DNA of 64,000 nucleotides from Pontibacter rufus (GTDB taxonomy: Bacteria; Bacteroidota; Bacteroidia; Cytophagales; Hymenobacteraceae): NCBI RefSeq assembly GCF_015694705.1, contig NZ_JADQDR010000001.1:806001-870000 (forward strand), in the 5' to 3' direction. The notes under the pieces were generated by a model. That model was not told the origin of the DNA, ran no database searches, and saw nothing but the letters and a program-made list of their open reading frames with translations. Positions 45,425 to 53,308 of the stretch are shown here, in pieces (positions within the stretch are counted from its first letter, which is position 1; every line of letters begins with the position of its first letter). Both the position numbers and the translations under genes were made by a program.

Positions 45425-45982
45425 AAGATTCGTCTTGAATAATTTAATGGCGATGGCCAGCAGGATAACGCCAAATACTTTACGCAGCACGTCGGCACCG
45501 CCCTGGCCCAATTTACGCTCCAGCCAGCTCGACGCTTTTAACACGATGTATACAAAAACCAGGTTCAGCACGATGCCCACCAGCACGTTGGGCAGCGAAT
45601 AGGCGGCGCGCAGGGAGAGCAGGGTGGTCATGGTGCCCGCGCCTACTATGAGCGGAAATGCCAGCGGAACGATGGAGCCTGTCTTACTTTCGGGGTCAGA
45701 ATGGAAAAATGTTGTGCCCAGAATCATTTCAAGGCCAATCAGGAAAATGATGATAGCGCCGGCCATGGCAAACGACTGGAAATCGAGGCCGAAAAGCTTC
45801 AGGATAGATTGTCCCAAAAACAGGAAGGCCACCATCAGTACCCCCGATACAATAGTGGCTTTTTCTGATTCTATTTTGCCTTCGCGCTTGCGGAGGTCGA
45901 TGATGATAGGAATGGAGCCGATGATATCGATAACGGCAAAAAGAATAAGCGTAACTGAGGCTATCTCTTTGAGACTGAACAT
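45422..45982 (-). CDS. MarC family (UPF0056) membrane protein
   Basis: A 186-residue protein with about six hydrophobic helices (for example TLILFAVIDIIGSIPIIIDL and VLMVAFLFLGQSILKLFGLD). Typical MarC sequences PLAFPLIVGAGTMTTLLSL and AGAIIIFLIGLEMILG are clear. The function of the family is unproven; it was once linked to antibiotic resistance without support. It is possibly co-transcribed with rnhA, being upstream in the same direction. Confidence 0.88.
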   Translation of the reverse strand: MFSLKEIASVTLILFAVIDIIGSIPIIIDLRKREGKIESEKATIVSGVLMVAFLFLGQSILKLFGLDFQSFAMAGAIIIFLIGLEMILGTTFFHSDPESKTGSIVPLAFPLIVGAGTMTTLLSLRAAYSLPNVLVGIVLNLVFVYIVLKASSWLERKLGQGGADVLRKVFGVILLAIAIKLFKTNL

Positions 45983-46076
45983 GAGAGGTTTAATTACGAA
46001 TTCAGAATTACGAATTATAGGTATGTTGAATAGAGGAATGGATATGTCGCTCGCACATCGTTACCGATAAGCAGGC

Positions 46077-47138
46077 TTAACCGAAATAATGCAGGAAAAA
46101 GCGCTTCAACTCTTCGTATTCTTCGTTTTGGATAGCCGGGAAGTTGGCGATGCGGAAAGTGGTGCGCGCCCACTGGCCATAGCCGTTGCCCAGCCGGATA
46201 TTATGGTGAGCCGCCCGTTTCTTGATGTCATCTACCAACCGTTCGCTTGCCTGCACGGCCAGCACCGTTCTGGAGCGCACCTCCTCATTTTCTACCAGCA
46301 GGTTAAAATCAGTAAACTGCTCAAAGAAAGTATACAGTTCCTGTGCCCTATCCGTCAGCGCCTCCTCAATGGTTTTAATGAAAGGCCTGTCTTCGAGCAC
46401 GCGCTTGAGCAGGTAAATGCTTAGTTCGTTGGGCGTGTGCGTGGTCTGGTAGTTCAGCATTTTTTCATACATGGGCACCAGGCTGTTGTAATGCCCGCGC
46501 TCTGCCATTTGTTTGGCCCTGAAAATAGCGCGCGGCGAACATACCAGAATGCCCAGGCCCGGCGGCAGGCCGAAGCACTTTTGCACCGAGGCGAACCAGA
46601 TATCGGCTTTAATCATTTTCAGGTTAAGTCCGGCCATCGACGAAGTAGCATCCACGGCAATAAGTGTGTCGCGGAAGCGGTTGTGCAGGTTTAAGATGGT
46701 GGTAGGCGATACCTGTGTGCCGTTGGATGTTTCGTTTTGGGTGAAACAGATAAGCTCCGTGTCAGCGCTGATAGCCAACTGATCCAGCGGCATTGGCTCG
46801 TTTATTTCGAACAGAAAACCCTCAGCCCTTGGGCGGAGCTTTTTAGCATACTCGTACCATTTGTCGCCAAAGGAGCCATTAAAAATATGGGAGCTTCTGT
46901 GACTCGTAAGGCTCTGGATGAGAATTTCCCAGCATTCGGTAGCTGAAGAGGTAAAAAAGATGTGATAGTCCTGCGGAATATTGAGCCTGCGCTTGAGCAA
47001 ACCAACCACATCCCGCGAGAGTTGCACAAATTGCTCGCCCCGGTGCGGCGTGTTTAAAATACCCTCATCAAACGCATCTGTCAGGTAGTTGCGCACTTCA
47101 GGGTATACTTTCGACGGACCGGGATAAAAGTTAAGCAT
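46077..47138 (-). CDS. Class V aminotransferase, SerC-like
   Basis: A 353-residue PLP enzyme. The N-terminus FYPGPSKVYPEVRNYLTDAF and the PLP lysine Lys187 in FASVQKCFGLPPGLGILV mark a phosphoserine-aminotransferase-like or alanine-glyoxylate-like enzyme. IAVDATSSMAG carries the PLP-stacking Asp. SerC would serve serine synthesis; neighbours do not decide. I leave the symbol blank. Confidence 0.85.
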   Translation of the reverse strand: MLNFYPGPSKVYPEVRNYLTDAFDEGILNTPHRGEQFVQLSRDVVGLLKRRLNIPQDYHIFFTSSATECWEILIQSLTSHRSSHIFNGSFGDKWYEYAKKLRPRAEGFLFEINEPMPLDQLAISADTELICFTQNETSNGTQVSPTTILNLHNRFRDTLIAVDATSSMAGLNLKMIKADIWFASVQKCFGLPPGLGILVCSPRAIFRAKQMAERGHYNSLVPMYEKMLNYQTTHTPNELSIYLLKRVLEDRPFIKTIEEALTDRAQELYTFFEQFTDFNLLVENEEVRSRTVLAVQASERLVDDIKKRAAHHNIRLGNGYGQWARTTFRIANFPAIQNEEYEELKRFFLHYFG

Positions 47139-47308
47139 AAGGTAAGTAAATGTGCTGATTTATTAATGTGCTACTGTGTTAATTAGCAGATAACCACCTA
47201 TCAGGTACACCCATTTAATTGTGTTCAGGTGCTTATTACCGCCTTAATATACTCTATTTTATATATAAAGGTAGTAAACTTTAGTTGACGTAGTATAAAC
47301 GGCAGATG

Positions 47309-47764
47309 TTACGTGTTTTTTACGCCAAACCCAATTTGTTTCGGTTTCAGGCGCTCAAAGTACTGCAAAGCAAGGCGGTAACTCTCCAGCCCGAAACCCG
47401 CGATGCTGCCGGTACAGTAGGCGGCAATCATACTTTTATGCCGGAAAGCCTCCCGCGCGTATATATTGGAAATATGCACCTCCACTACCGGCGTATCGAT
47501 GGCTTTGATGGCGTCCGAAATAGCCACCGACGTATGGGTATAAGCGCCGCCATTAAACACAATGCCTTTGTAGCTGAAGCCTACTTCGTGTAGTTTGTCG
47601 ATCAGCACGCCTTCCGTATTCGACTGAAAGTAGGACAGCTCCAGCCCGGGGAAATCTTTTTGCAGCTCCTCGTAATAATCTTCAAAAGAGCGGCTGCCGT
47701 ATACCGATTTCTCGCGTGTGCCCAGCAGGTTCAGGTTCGGCCCATTCAGGATGAGTATTTTCAT
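47309..47764 (-). CDS. aroQ: Type II 3-dehydroquinate dehydratase
   Basis: A 151-residue enzyme of the shikimate pathway, dodecameric in other bacteria. Conserved parts are ILNGPNLNLLGTREKSVYG (catalytic Tyr), FNGGAYTHTSVAISDAI, VEVHISNIYAREAFRHKS (catalytic His) and AAYCTGSIAGFGLESYRLAL. It is divergent from xerD, with back-to-back promoters. Confidence 0.96.
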   Translation of the reverse strand: MKILILNGPNLNLLGTREKSVYGSRSFEDYYEELQKDFPGLELSYFQSNTEGVLIDKLHEVGFSYKGIVFNGGAYTHTSVAISDAIKAIDTPVVEVHISNIYAREAFRHKSMIAAYCTGSIAGFGLESYRLALQYFERLKPKQIGFGVKNT

Positions 47765-47804
47765 AGTATAGCGCTATAGTGTGTTTTGCAAATTTCCGAG
47801 CAGG

Positions 47805-47829
47805 CAAAGGTAAGGATTAACTATCTTTG
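47805..47829. promoter_or_regulatory. Divergent -7 boxes for aroQ and xerD
   Basis: TACCTTTG on the minus strand (47805-47812) faces aroQ, and TATCTTTG on the plus strand (47822-47829) faces xerD. They are separated by only 9 nt. Confidence 0.55.
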
Positions 47830-47835
47830 CTTTAT

Positions 47836-47938
47836 TTCCTGACAAAAGAAAGTTTGACAAAAGATAAAAGACTTTCAGATGAAGGTGTCTAAACTTGTTC
47901 TTTTGTCCTTTGTCTAACTGTCCTTTATCGTAATTCTC
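47836..47938. repeat. Word-iterated hairpin (GACAAAAGA type) in the xerD leader
   Basis: GACAAAAGAAAGTTTGAC and AAAAGATAAAAGAC face GTTCTTTTGTCCTTTGTC and AACTGTCCTTTATCG. It lies between the xerD promoter box and its ATG, so it would be in the 5' UTR. Confidence 0.55.
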
Positions 47939-47939
47939 C

Positions 47940-48839
47940 ATGAACTGGCCCATCTGCATCAGGCAATTCGAACAATACCTGCGGCTCGAAAAGTCGCTGT
48001 CCGGTAATTCGGTGGAGGCATACCTGCGCGATATCGGCAAGTTGCATGATTTCTTAAGTATGAAACACCTGCAGGTAGCGCCCGAGCAGATGACGCCAGC
48101 TATACTTCGGGAGTTCCTGGAATGGATAAATGAGCTGGGAATGACGCCGCACTCGCAGGCCCGCACGCTTTCTGGCATCCGCGCCTTTTACAAGTTCCTG
48201 ATCATGGAAGACATGATGCAGGCCGATCCTACCGACACCATCGAAGCGCCCAAACTGAACCGCAAGCTGCCCGACACGCTCCACTTCCACGAGATAGAGC
48301 AACTGCTGGCCGCCATCGATATGTCTACGCCCGAGGGCACGCGCAACCGCGCCATGCTGGAAACGCTCTACAGTTCGGGCCTGCGCGTATCCGAGCTGCT
48401 GGATCTGAAGCTGAGCAACCTTTATGAAGATGCCGGTTTCCTGAAAGTGGCCGGAAAAGGCGACAAAGAGCGCCTGGTACCCATCGGCCGCGACGCGCTC
48501 AAGCACATCAGCCTCTACAAAGAAGGCGTGCGTTGTCACCTCACCATCAAAAAAGGTAACGAAGATATTGTTTTCCTTAACCGCCGTGGCACAAAAATGT
48601 CGCGCGTGATGGTGTTTATGATTATCAAAGATTTGGTAGCGAAAGCCGGTATTCAGAAAACGGTGAGCCCTCATACTTTCCGCCATTCCTTTGCCACCCA
48701 CTTAATAGAAGGCGGCGCCGACCTGCGCGCCGTACAGGAAATGCTGGGCCACGAATCTATCACCACCACCGAAATTTATACCCACTTAGACAGAGATTAC
48801 CTCAAGCAGGTGATTAAAGATTATCATCCGCGCAGCTGA
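47940..48839 (+). CDS. xerD: Tyrosine recombinase XerD
   Basis: A 299-residue recombinase that, with XerC and FtsK, resolves chromosome dimers at dif. The catalytic residues are Arg149 (GLRVSELL), Lys173 (GKGDKER), His245 and Arg248 (HTFRHSF), His271 (GHESITTTE) and Tyr280 (EIYTHLD). The N-terminal SAM-like domain is complete. FtsK is encoded 6 kb away. It is a core Xer, with no sign of the extra IntI domain seen in integron integrases. Confidence 0.94.
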   Translation: MNWPICIRQFEQYLRLEKSLSGNSVEAYLRDIGKLHDFLSMKHLQVAPEQMTPAILREFLEWINELGMTPHSQARTLSGIRAFYKFLIMEDMMQADPTDTIEAPKLNRKLPDTLHFHEIEQLLAAIDMSTPEGTRNRAMLETLYSSGLRVSELLDLKLSNLYEDAGFLKVAGKGDKERLVPIGRDALKHISLYKEGVRCHLTIKKGNEDIVFLNRRGTKMSRVMVFMIIKDLVAKAGIQKTVSPHTFRHSFATHLIEGGADLRAVQEMLGHESITTTEIYTHLDRDYLKQVIKDYHPRS

Positions 48840-48902
48840 CCATGATCTGTGGTTTTCAGGCTAGATAGATTATCAAATAATTTGAATATTCCGGATAATT
48901 TA

Positions 48903-48910
48903 TATATTTG
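48903..48910 (+). promoter_or_regulatory. Bacteroidota -7 box upstream of the CPBP protease
   Basis: TATATTTG, 88 nt before the ATG, leaving a moderate leader. Confidence 0.4.
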
Positions 48911-48997
48911 TGAAGATAACTTATACTTGCCCGGGCTTGATTTTGCCTTTACTGCGGCATGCGCTTCTGATTTTCACATGTAAGCAAACCTCATCTT

Positions 48998-49858
48998 ATG
49001 GAATCAATTTCTACAGCTAATCCCTCGCCTGTTGTCCCTTCTTCTGAGTCAGCATTAAGTTTCCGGTTAGCCAAGGCCTGGGGCTATTTGGGCATACTTT
49101 TTCTGTGCATGGTCGTTTCAGCCATTGTCGTGATCCTACTCGCCATCCCTTTTCAGCATGGTAGCTTCAATACAAAGAGTCCGGTTATGAAGCTGCTGCT
49201 CTACGTGGTGCCGTTCCTGCTGTTCGCACTCTATCTGAAAAAGAAGCAGAAACTGGGGGCAATGCTGCAGCCGGAAGCAGGTATAAAGCGTGTGCCCGGC
49301 GTTTTATACCTGCTGATATTGCTGTTTATACCTGCCATTCATATTGCCCTGGACCCGCTCGTGAGCCTTATCCCGATGCCGGACGTTGTCCGGGACATGT
49401 TTGTAAATATGAGCGGCAAAGATATTTTTACCTTTATCACCATCGTAGTGGCGGCGCCGGTGCTGGAAGAGTTTCTGATGCGGGGCCTGTTGCTGCGTGG
49501 TCTGCTGAAAAACTACAGTCCTGCCACAGCCATCATCTGGACGAGCGTAATGTTTGCCGTGCTGCACCTGAATCCCTGGCAGGGCATCGGCGCTTTTGTG
49601 CTTGGCCTGGTGCTGGGCTGGATATACTACAAAACCCGCTCTATCTGGACCTGCATTTTCCTGCATTTTGCCAACAACTTAATGGGTGCCTTAATGATGC
49701 TGATCTTGCCGGAAGAACTGGCTATTAGCAGCCTGTATGATATGGTAGGAAACCCGCTGTGGTTTGGCCTTCTGTATGGCGTGGCGCTGGTTGTGCTTGC
49801 CTTTTGTATCTTCTCTTCGAAGCGGCAGTTAAGCAGTCTTCCGCTGAAGTATGAATAG
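48998..49858 (+). CDS. CPBP family intramembrane protease
   Basis: A 286-residue protein with about eight hydrophobic helices. The CAAX-protease/bacteriocin-processing motifs are EEFLMR (Glu157, Glu158, Arg162), His190 (FAVLHLNPW) and HFANN (His223, Asn227). It probably cuts or modifies membrane proteins or peptides. The substrate is unknown. The start ATG gives MESISTANPS. Confidence 0.88.
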   Translation: MESISTANPSPVVPSSESALSFRLAKAWGYLGILFLCMVVSAIVVILLAIPFQHGSFNTKSPVMKLLLYVVPFLLFALYLKKKQKLGAMLQPEAGIKRVPGVLYLLILLFIPAIHIALDPLVSLIPMPDVVRDMFVNMSGKDIFTFITIVVAAPVLEEFLMRGLLLRGLLKNYSPATAIIWTSVMFAVLHLNPWQGIGAFVLGLVLGWIYYKTRSIWTCIFLHFANNLMGALMMLILPEELAISSLYDMVGNPLWFGLLYGVALVVLAFCIFSSKRQLSSLPLKYE

Positions 49859-49887
49859 AGGTGTTTTGAGAGTTTCGTCTATGTGCA

Positions 49888-49921
49888 GATAAGCGTAGGT
49901 TTAAGTTAAGCAACAAGTTAG
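49888..49921 (+). repeat. Accessory-gene upstream element, short copy C
   Basis: This 34-nt stretch matches the minus strand of 18420-18453 at about 29 positions: GATAAGCGTA, GTT, then GTTAAGCAAYAAGTTAG. It ends in GTTAGCGGT, whose complement (ACCGCTAAC) opens the hairpin after the next gene. It lies about 15 nt before the ATG. Confidence 0.65.
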
Positions 49922-49936
49922 CGGTAACTTTAAATT

Positions 49937-50455
49937 ATGAAGAAGGTTCTCAAACGATTTCATGAGTCATTCACAGCAGAGATAAAGCATCCTCAAACCA
50001 GAGTGATTGAATTTATAGTAACTGAGAAGAGTAAGAAAAGAGGCTTATTTGATTTCCTTAGTAGCAATCCAATTGACTTTAGAGAAATTACTCTTTCTAA
50101 TGACAGTCTGATTATTGATGTCAAGCCTAAGGTGCTTAATCCATTCAGGGGAATGGGTAAAATATCTATGCATTTAGATAAAGGCGAAAATTCATCTTGG
50201 ACAAAAGTAGAAGGAGAAATAGTGCCTTATAATAATAGGTATATTCTTACTGTCTGCTTGTTCTTAAGCTTCTTAACCGTTTGGACAGCTTTTGCCTTTA
50301 TCATAGATACAAGCATCAATACTTATATTGTCGTAGCGCTTGGGTGGACAATATTCACGTTAATCCTATACATGCTTCCCTTCTGGTACAGAAGCAGGCT
50401 AAGAGAGTATAAAGACTATTTCTTACTGATATTGAATAGCAAAAGCATAAAATAG
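49937..50455 (+). CDS. Hypothetical protein with two C-terminal membrane helices
   Basis: A 172-residue protein. The first 100 residues are basic and beta-rich (FTAEIKHPQTRVIEFIVTEK, NDSLIIDVKPKVLNPFRG). Two helices follow (ILTVCLFLSFLTVWTAFAFI and INTYIVVALGWTIFTLILYM). No family is recognised. It is AT-rich, framed by an att-like element upstream (49888) and a hairpin downstream (50463). Confidence 0.6.
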   Translation: MKKVLKRFHESFTAEIKHPQTRVIEFIVTEKSKKRGLFDFLSSNPIDFREITLSNDSLIIDVKPKVLNPFRGMGKISMHLDKGENSSWTKVEGEIVPYNNRYILTVCLFLSFLTVWTAFAFIIDTSINTYIVVALGWTIFTLILYMLPFWYRSRLREYKDYFLLILNSKSIK

Positions 50456-50462
50456 AAAAGAT

Positions 50463-50530
50463 ACCGCTAACAAAGCACATGAGCAAAGCTTCGGCTACGC
50501 CTTGCTCACCTCATATACGAGGCCGTTTTA
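50463..50530 (+). repeat. Candidate attC-like hairpin after an accessory gene
   Basis: It begins ACCGCTAAC and contains GAGCAAAGC (50481-50489) facing GCCTTGCTC (50499-50507), one mismatch in nine, around TTCGGCTAC. The right core (GCCGTTTTAC) is only a partial match. It sits 8 nt after the stop of one accessory gene and 70 nt before the next. Confidence 0.4.
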
Positions 50531-50599
50531 CAGAAAAAAACACACATCCAAAGACCAGAATCTTAAAAAAGATGTTATCTTGAATAAAGAACTTAAGGT

Positions 50600-50764
50600 A
50601 TGGTAACTGTGATAAAAAAGGGAACTGATAAAAAAGAGATAGAAAAAGCGCTTTCTAATCTAAAAAGCACCAAAAGATTTGATGCTTATAAATATTGCGG
50701 AACAGTTAAACTAAAAGAATACCCCTTAGCAATTCAGAAAAAAATGAGAGATGAGTGGGAATAG
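50600..50764 (+). CDS. Antitoxin of a PIN toxin (VapB-like)
   Basis: A short frame of 54 residues, starting MVTVIKKGTDKKEIEKALSN and ending LAIQKKMRDEWE. The Lys/Glu-rich helix and the phrase RFDAYKYCGTVKLKEYPLAI resemble small antitoxins that precede PIN toxins, such as those with a KKxxDAxKYCG motif. It overlaps the PIN frame by 14 bp, which supports a toxin-antitoxin pair. The toxin appears broken, so it may be a relic. Confidence 0.7.
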   Translation: MVTVIKKGTDKKEIEKALSNLKSTKRFDAYKYCGTVKLKEYPLAIQKKMRDEWE

Positions 50765-51121
50765 TATCTTTCTTGACACGAATATTTTACTCAACTTGTT
50801 ATCAGGGGATGAGACAATTGCCGGTTTACGAAACGATAAAACCATTTTTATTTCCTTTGTTACCGAACTTGAATTTTTAGGATACAAAAAATTAGTCTGG
50901 AAGAATTAGAAAGGATTGAGAATTTATTGTCTGCTACAACCATTGTTGATATAAATTCAGAAATAAAGAAGATAGTTATAAGGTTGAGAAAATCATATAA
51001 GATTAAATTACCTGACGCAATAATCGCTGCATCTTCGTATTATTTGCAGTTGCCTCTTCTGACATCAGATAAAGACTTATCTAAATTAACAGAGTTGAAT
51101 CTTCTTCTGTACGAGAAATAA
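50751..51121 (+). pseudogene. PIN-domain toxin (VapC-like), frameshifted
   Basis: The first part reads MSGNSIFLDTNILLNLLSGD, the classic PIN start with the first acidic residue, followed by FISFVTELEFLGYKK. The frame then ends at a TAG near 50908. One frame away the protein continues SLEELERIENLLSATTIVDI, KIKLPDAIIAASSYYL and LLTSDKDLSKL, with the later acidic residues and TSDKDL motif. One missing base at the A6 tract 50886-50891 (an A7 would restore GYKKISLEEL) explains both. Either a real inactivation or an assembly error. Confidence 0.75.
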
Positions 51122-51260
51122 TATGCACTAAAATCACATACTTCAGCTAAAAGCCCACTGCCTGCACGAAACCACTGAGTTACATCCAGTAAAGACGCAA
51201 AGTATGGCGCCTTTACAGTTGTTTTAGGATGGACAGAATTATACCCCTTAAAATTAACGA

Positions 51261-52913
51261 ATGACACCAAAGCACTTGTTTATACTTGCCATACTTCTGG
51301 TTTTTACTTCCTGCCACACGCCTGCAACTGCACAGTCGGTGGCAGATAACATTATACCGAAGCCAGTGGAGGTGGTGAAAACAGGAAAACAGCCCGTTGT
51401 AGTTACTGGGAAAACACAAATTGTAGCGGATACGCGCTTTGCAGACCAGGCGGCTTATCTGCAGGATTTGATTGTCGCACAAACAGGTATGCTGCTGCCC
51501 GTACAAAGCAGCGGCCAAGGCAAAAGCGGCAGGTATAGCCATATCCGGCTTGTAGCTGATTCTGCAGCCGTAAACAGGGCCGAAATGTATATTCTGACGG
51601 CAGCTGGCAGGGATGTTACCATCAAGGCGAGAGATACGCGCGGCATGGTGTACGGCATCCAGACACTTTTGCAGCTGCTTCCGCTGCAAAAGACGGAAAC
51701 GGCAAGTATACCTTCGGTTGCTATCAAAGATTATCCGCGCTTTGCCTACCGCGGTATGCACCTGGATGTGGTGCGCCACATGTTCCCGGTGTCGTTCATC
51801 AAGAAATACATCGATTACCTGGCCTTCCACAAATTTAACACCTTTCACTGGCACCTGACCGACGACCAGGGCTGGCGCATCGAGATAGATTCTTACCCGA
51901 AACTGAATACGGTTGGCTCCTGGCGGGACTCCACGCTGATAGGGCATTTCAACGACGTGCCGGCCAGGTACGATGCGACGCGCTACGGCGGCTTTTATAC
52001 CAAAGACGAAGTGCGTGACGTGATACGCTATGCGGCCATCAGGGGCATCGATATTATCCCTGAAATAGACATCCCCGGGCACAGCCGGGCGACCATCGCC
52101 GCCTACCCCGAGTTCAGCACCAAACCCGATACTACCTGGAATGTGGCGACGACCTGGGGCATGTATAACCGGCAGAACAACGTGCTGGCGCCAAATCCTG
52201 CTACGTTTAAGTTTCTCGAAACGGTGTTCCACGAAGTGGCAGACCTGTTTCCTTCGCCATATTTTCATCTTGGCGGGGATGAGTGCAGCACCATGTGGTG
52301 GAAAGCAGATCCGGGCTCTCAGAAATTTATCCAGGAGCATCACCTAAAAGATGAAAAGGGGCTGCAGACATACTTTATAGAGCAGGTGGCCGGTTACCTG
52401 GCCGATAAAGGAAAAACCGTGATTGGCTGGCACGAAATTCTGCAGGGAGACCTGGATACGTCTGCTATTGTGATGGACTGGGCAGGCGACAAGGAAGCCG
52501 TTGCCGCTGCCACACGTCACCACCGCGTGATTATGACGCCGGGCAAGCCGCTATACTTCGACAATTACCAGTCCAAGGACCCGAATGACAGCCTGGCCAT
52601 CCACGGTTACAACCCGCTGGATGCGGTATACAAGTATGAGCCCGTGCCTGCCGCCCTGCAAAACACGGCGCTGGAAAAGTATATCCTCGGCGCACAGGGC
52701 AATGTGTGGACAGAATATATGGGCAACCCCGCCAAAGTGGAATACATGGTTTTTCCGAGAATGACGGCGCTGAGCGAAGTGCTCTGGACGCCAGCAAATA
52801 AAAAGGATTACGAAGATTTCAAGCGGAGACTGAAGACGGCCATCATTCCAAGGTATAACTACTGGCACACCAGCTACTTCAAAGATTTTGAGAAATGGAC
52901 GTCAGATAAGTAA
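51261..52913 (+). CDS. Beta-N-acetylhexosaminidase, GH20 lipoprotein
   Basis: A 550-residue glycoside hydrolase family 20 enzyme removing terminal GlcNAc/GalNAc from glycans. The N-terminal lipobox is FTSC (Cys18), so it is likely a surface or periplasmic lipoprotein. A GH20b domain (about 30-160) precedes the catalytic barrel. The catalytic pair Asp340-Glu341 lies in HLGGDECSTMWWK, with FHWHLTDDQGWRIEI and GHSRATIAAYPEF. It stands alone. Confidence 0.94.
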   Translation: MTPKHLFILAILLVFTSCHTPATAQSVADNIIPKPVEVVKTGKQPVVVTGKTQIVADTRFADQAAYLQDLIVAQTGMLLPVQSSGQGKSGRYSHIRLVADSAAVNRAEMYILTAAGRDVTIKARDTRGMVYGIQTLLQLLPLQKTETASIPSVAIKDYPRFAYRGMHLDVVRHMFPVSFIKKYIDYLAFHKFNTFHWHLTDDQGWRIEIDSYPKLNTVGSWRDSTLIGHFNDVPARYDATRYGGFYTKDEVRDVIRYAAIRGIDIIPEIDIPGHSRATIAAYPEFSTKPDTTWNVATTWGMYNRQNNVLAPNPATFKFLETVFHEVADLFPSPYFHLGGDECSTMWWKADPGSQKFIQEHHLKDEKGLQTYFIEQVAGYLADKGKTVIGWHEILQGDLDTSAIVMDWAGDKEAVAAATRHHRVIMTPGKPLYFDNYQSKDPNDSLAIHGYNPLDAVYKYEPVPAALQNTALEKYILGAQGNVWTEYMGNPAKVEYMVFPRMTALSEVLWTPANKKDYEDFKRRLKTAIIPRYNYWHTSYFKDFEKWTSDK

Positions 52914-52967
52914 GTATTTGCAGCTGCAGTGCGGAGTGAATAAAAAGTATACAACCGGCTAATTTCC

Positions 52968-53034
52968 GCTGGTGCGAGCTTGCAGCTCGTATTTATTTTG
53001 CAGATGAAGGTACGAGCTGCAAGCTCGCACCAGC
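52968..53034. repeat. 24-bp perfect inverted repeat (CTGGTGCGAGCTTGCAGCTC)
   Basis: Arms 52968-52991 and 53011-53034 are exact complements around a 19-nt loop. No T-run follows, so a plain terminator is unlikely. The regular G/C-rich word suggests a REP-like dispersed element. Confidence 0.8.
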
Positions 53035-53269
53035 AAAGCCAGCAAAGAGGTTCGGGCATACTTATACTTCGGCCACAGAGATATTCACAGGTGTAGAAGG
53101 TACTGTGGGTTCCGCGTTGGTTTATACTTGCATAGTTGTAAAAGCGACGATGCACGTTTTACTTCTATGATACTGCAAATAACCATGCTGCCAAAGCCCT
53201 AAATCGTCCTGTGAGTTGTGTATAAATCCTGTTCATCCAAAAAACCGGTAAATCCTGATTCAGAAATTT

Positions 53270-53277
53270 TATCTTTG
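53270..53277 (+). promoter_or_regulatory. Bacteroidota -7 box of pyrD
   Basis: TATCTTTG matches TAnnTTTG, about 31 nt before the GTG start. Confidence 0.6.
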
Positions 53278-53308
53278 CCGGCAGCAAGTATAACCAACCG
53301 CCTTTGCC

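Larger units (their letters stand above)
52914..53308. other. Intergenic region with a hairpin repeat and the pyrD promoter
   Basis: The gap of 395 bp holds the 24-bp inverted repeat (52968-53034) and the pyrD -7 box (53270-53277). No gene is supported; a 93-residue minus-strand frame is a reading through the repeat. Confidence 0.5.

Noticed and set aside
47940..48839. The tyrosine recombinase as the integrase of the cassette-like patches
   Set aside because: It is a core XerD by length and motifs, with no inserted IntI-type patch between catalytic motifs that I can see. It could take part indirectly, but not as an integron integrase.
51213..52343. 376-residue frame opposite the GH20 gene
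   Set aside because: Antisense shadow; its composition (Arg/His/Cys-rich) is that of reverse-read coding DNA and GH20 is intact.
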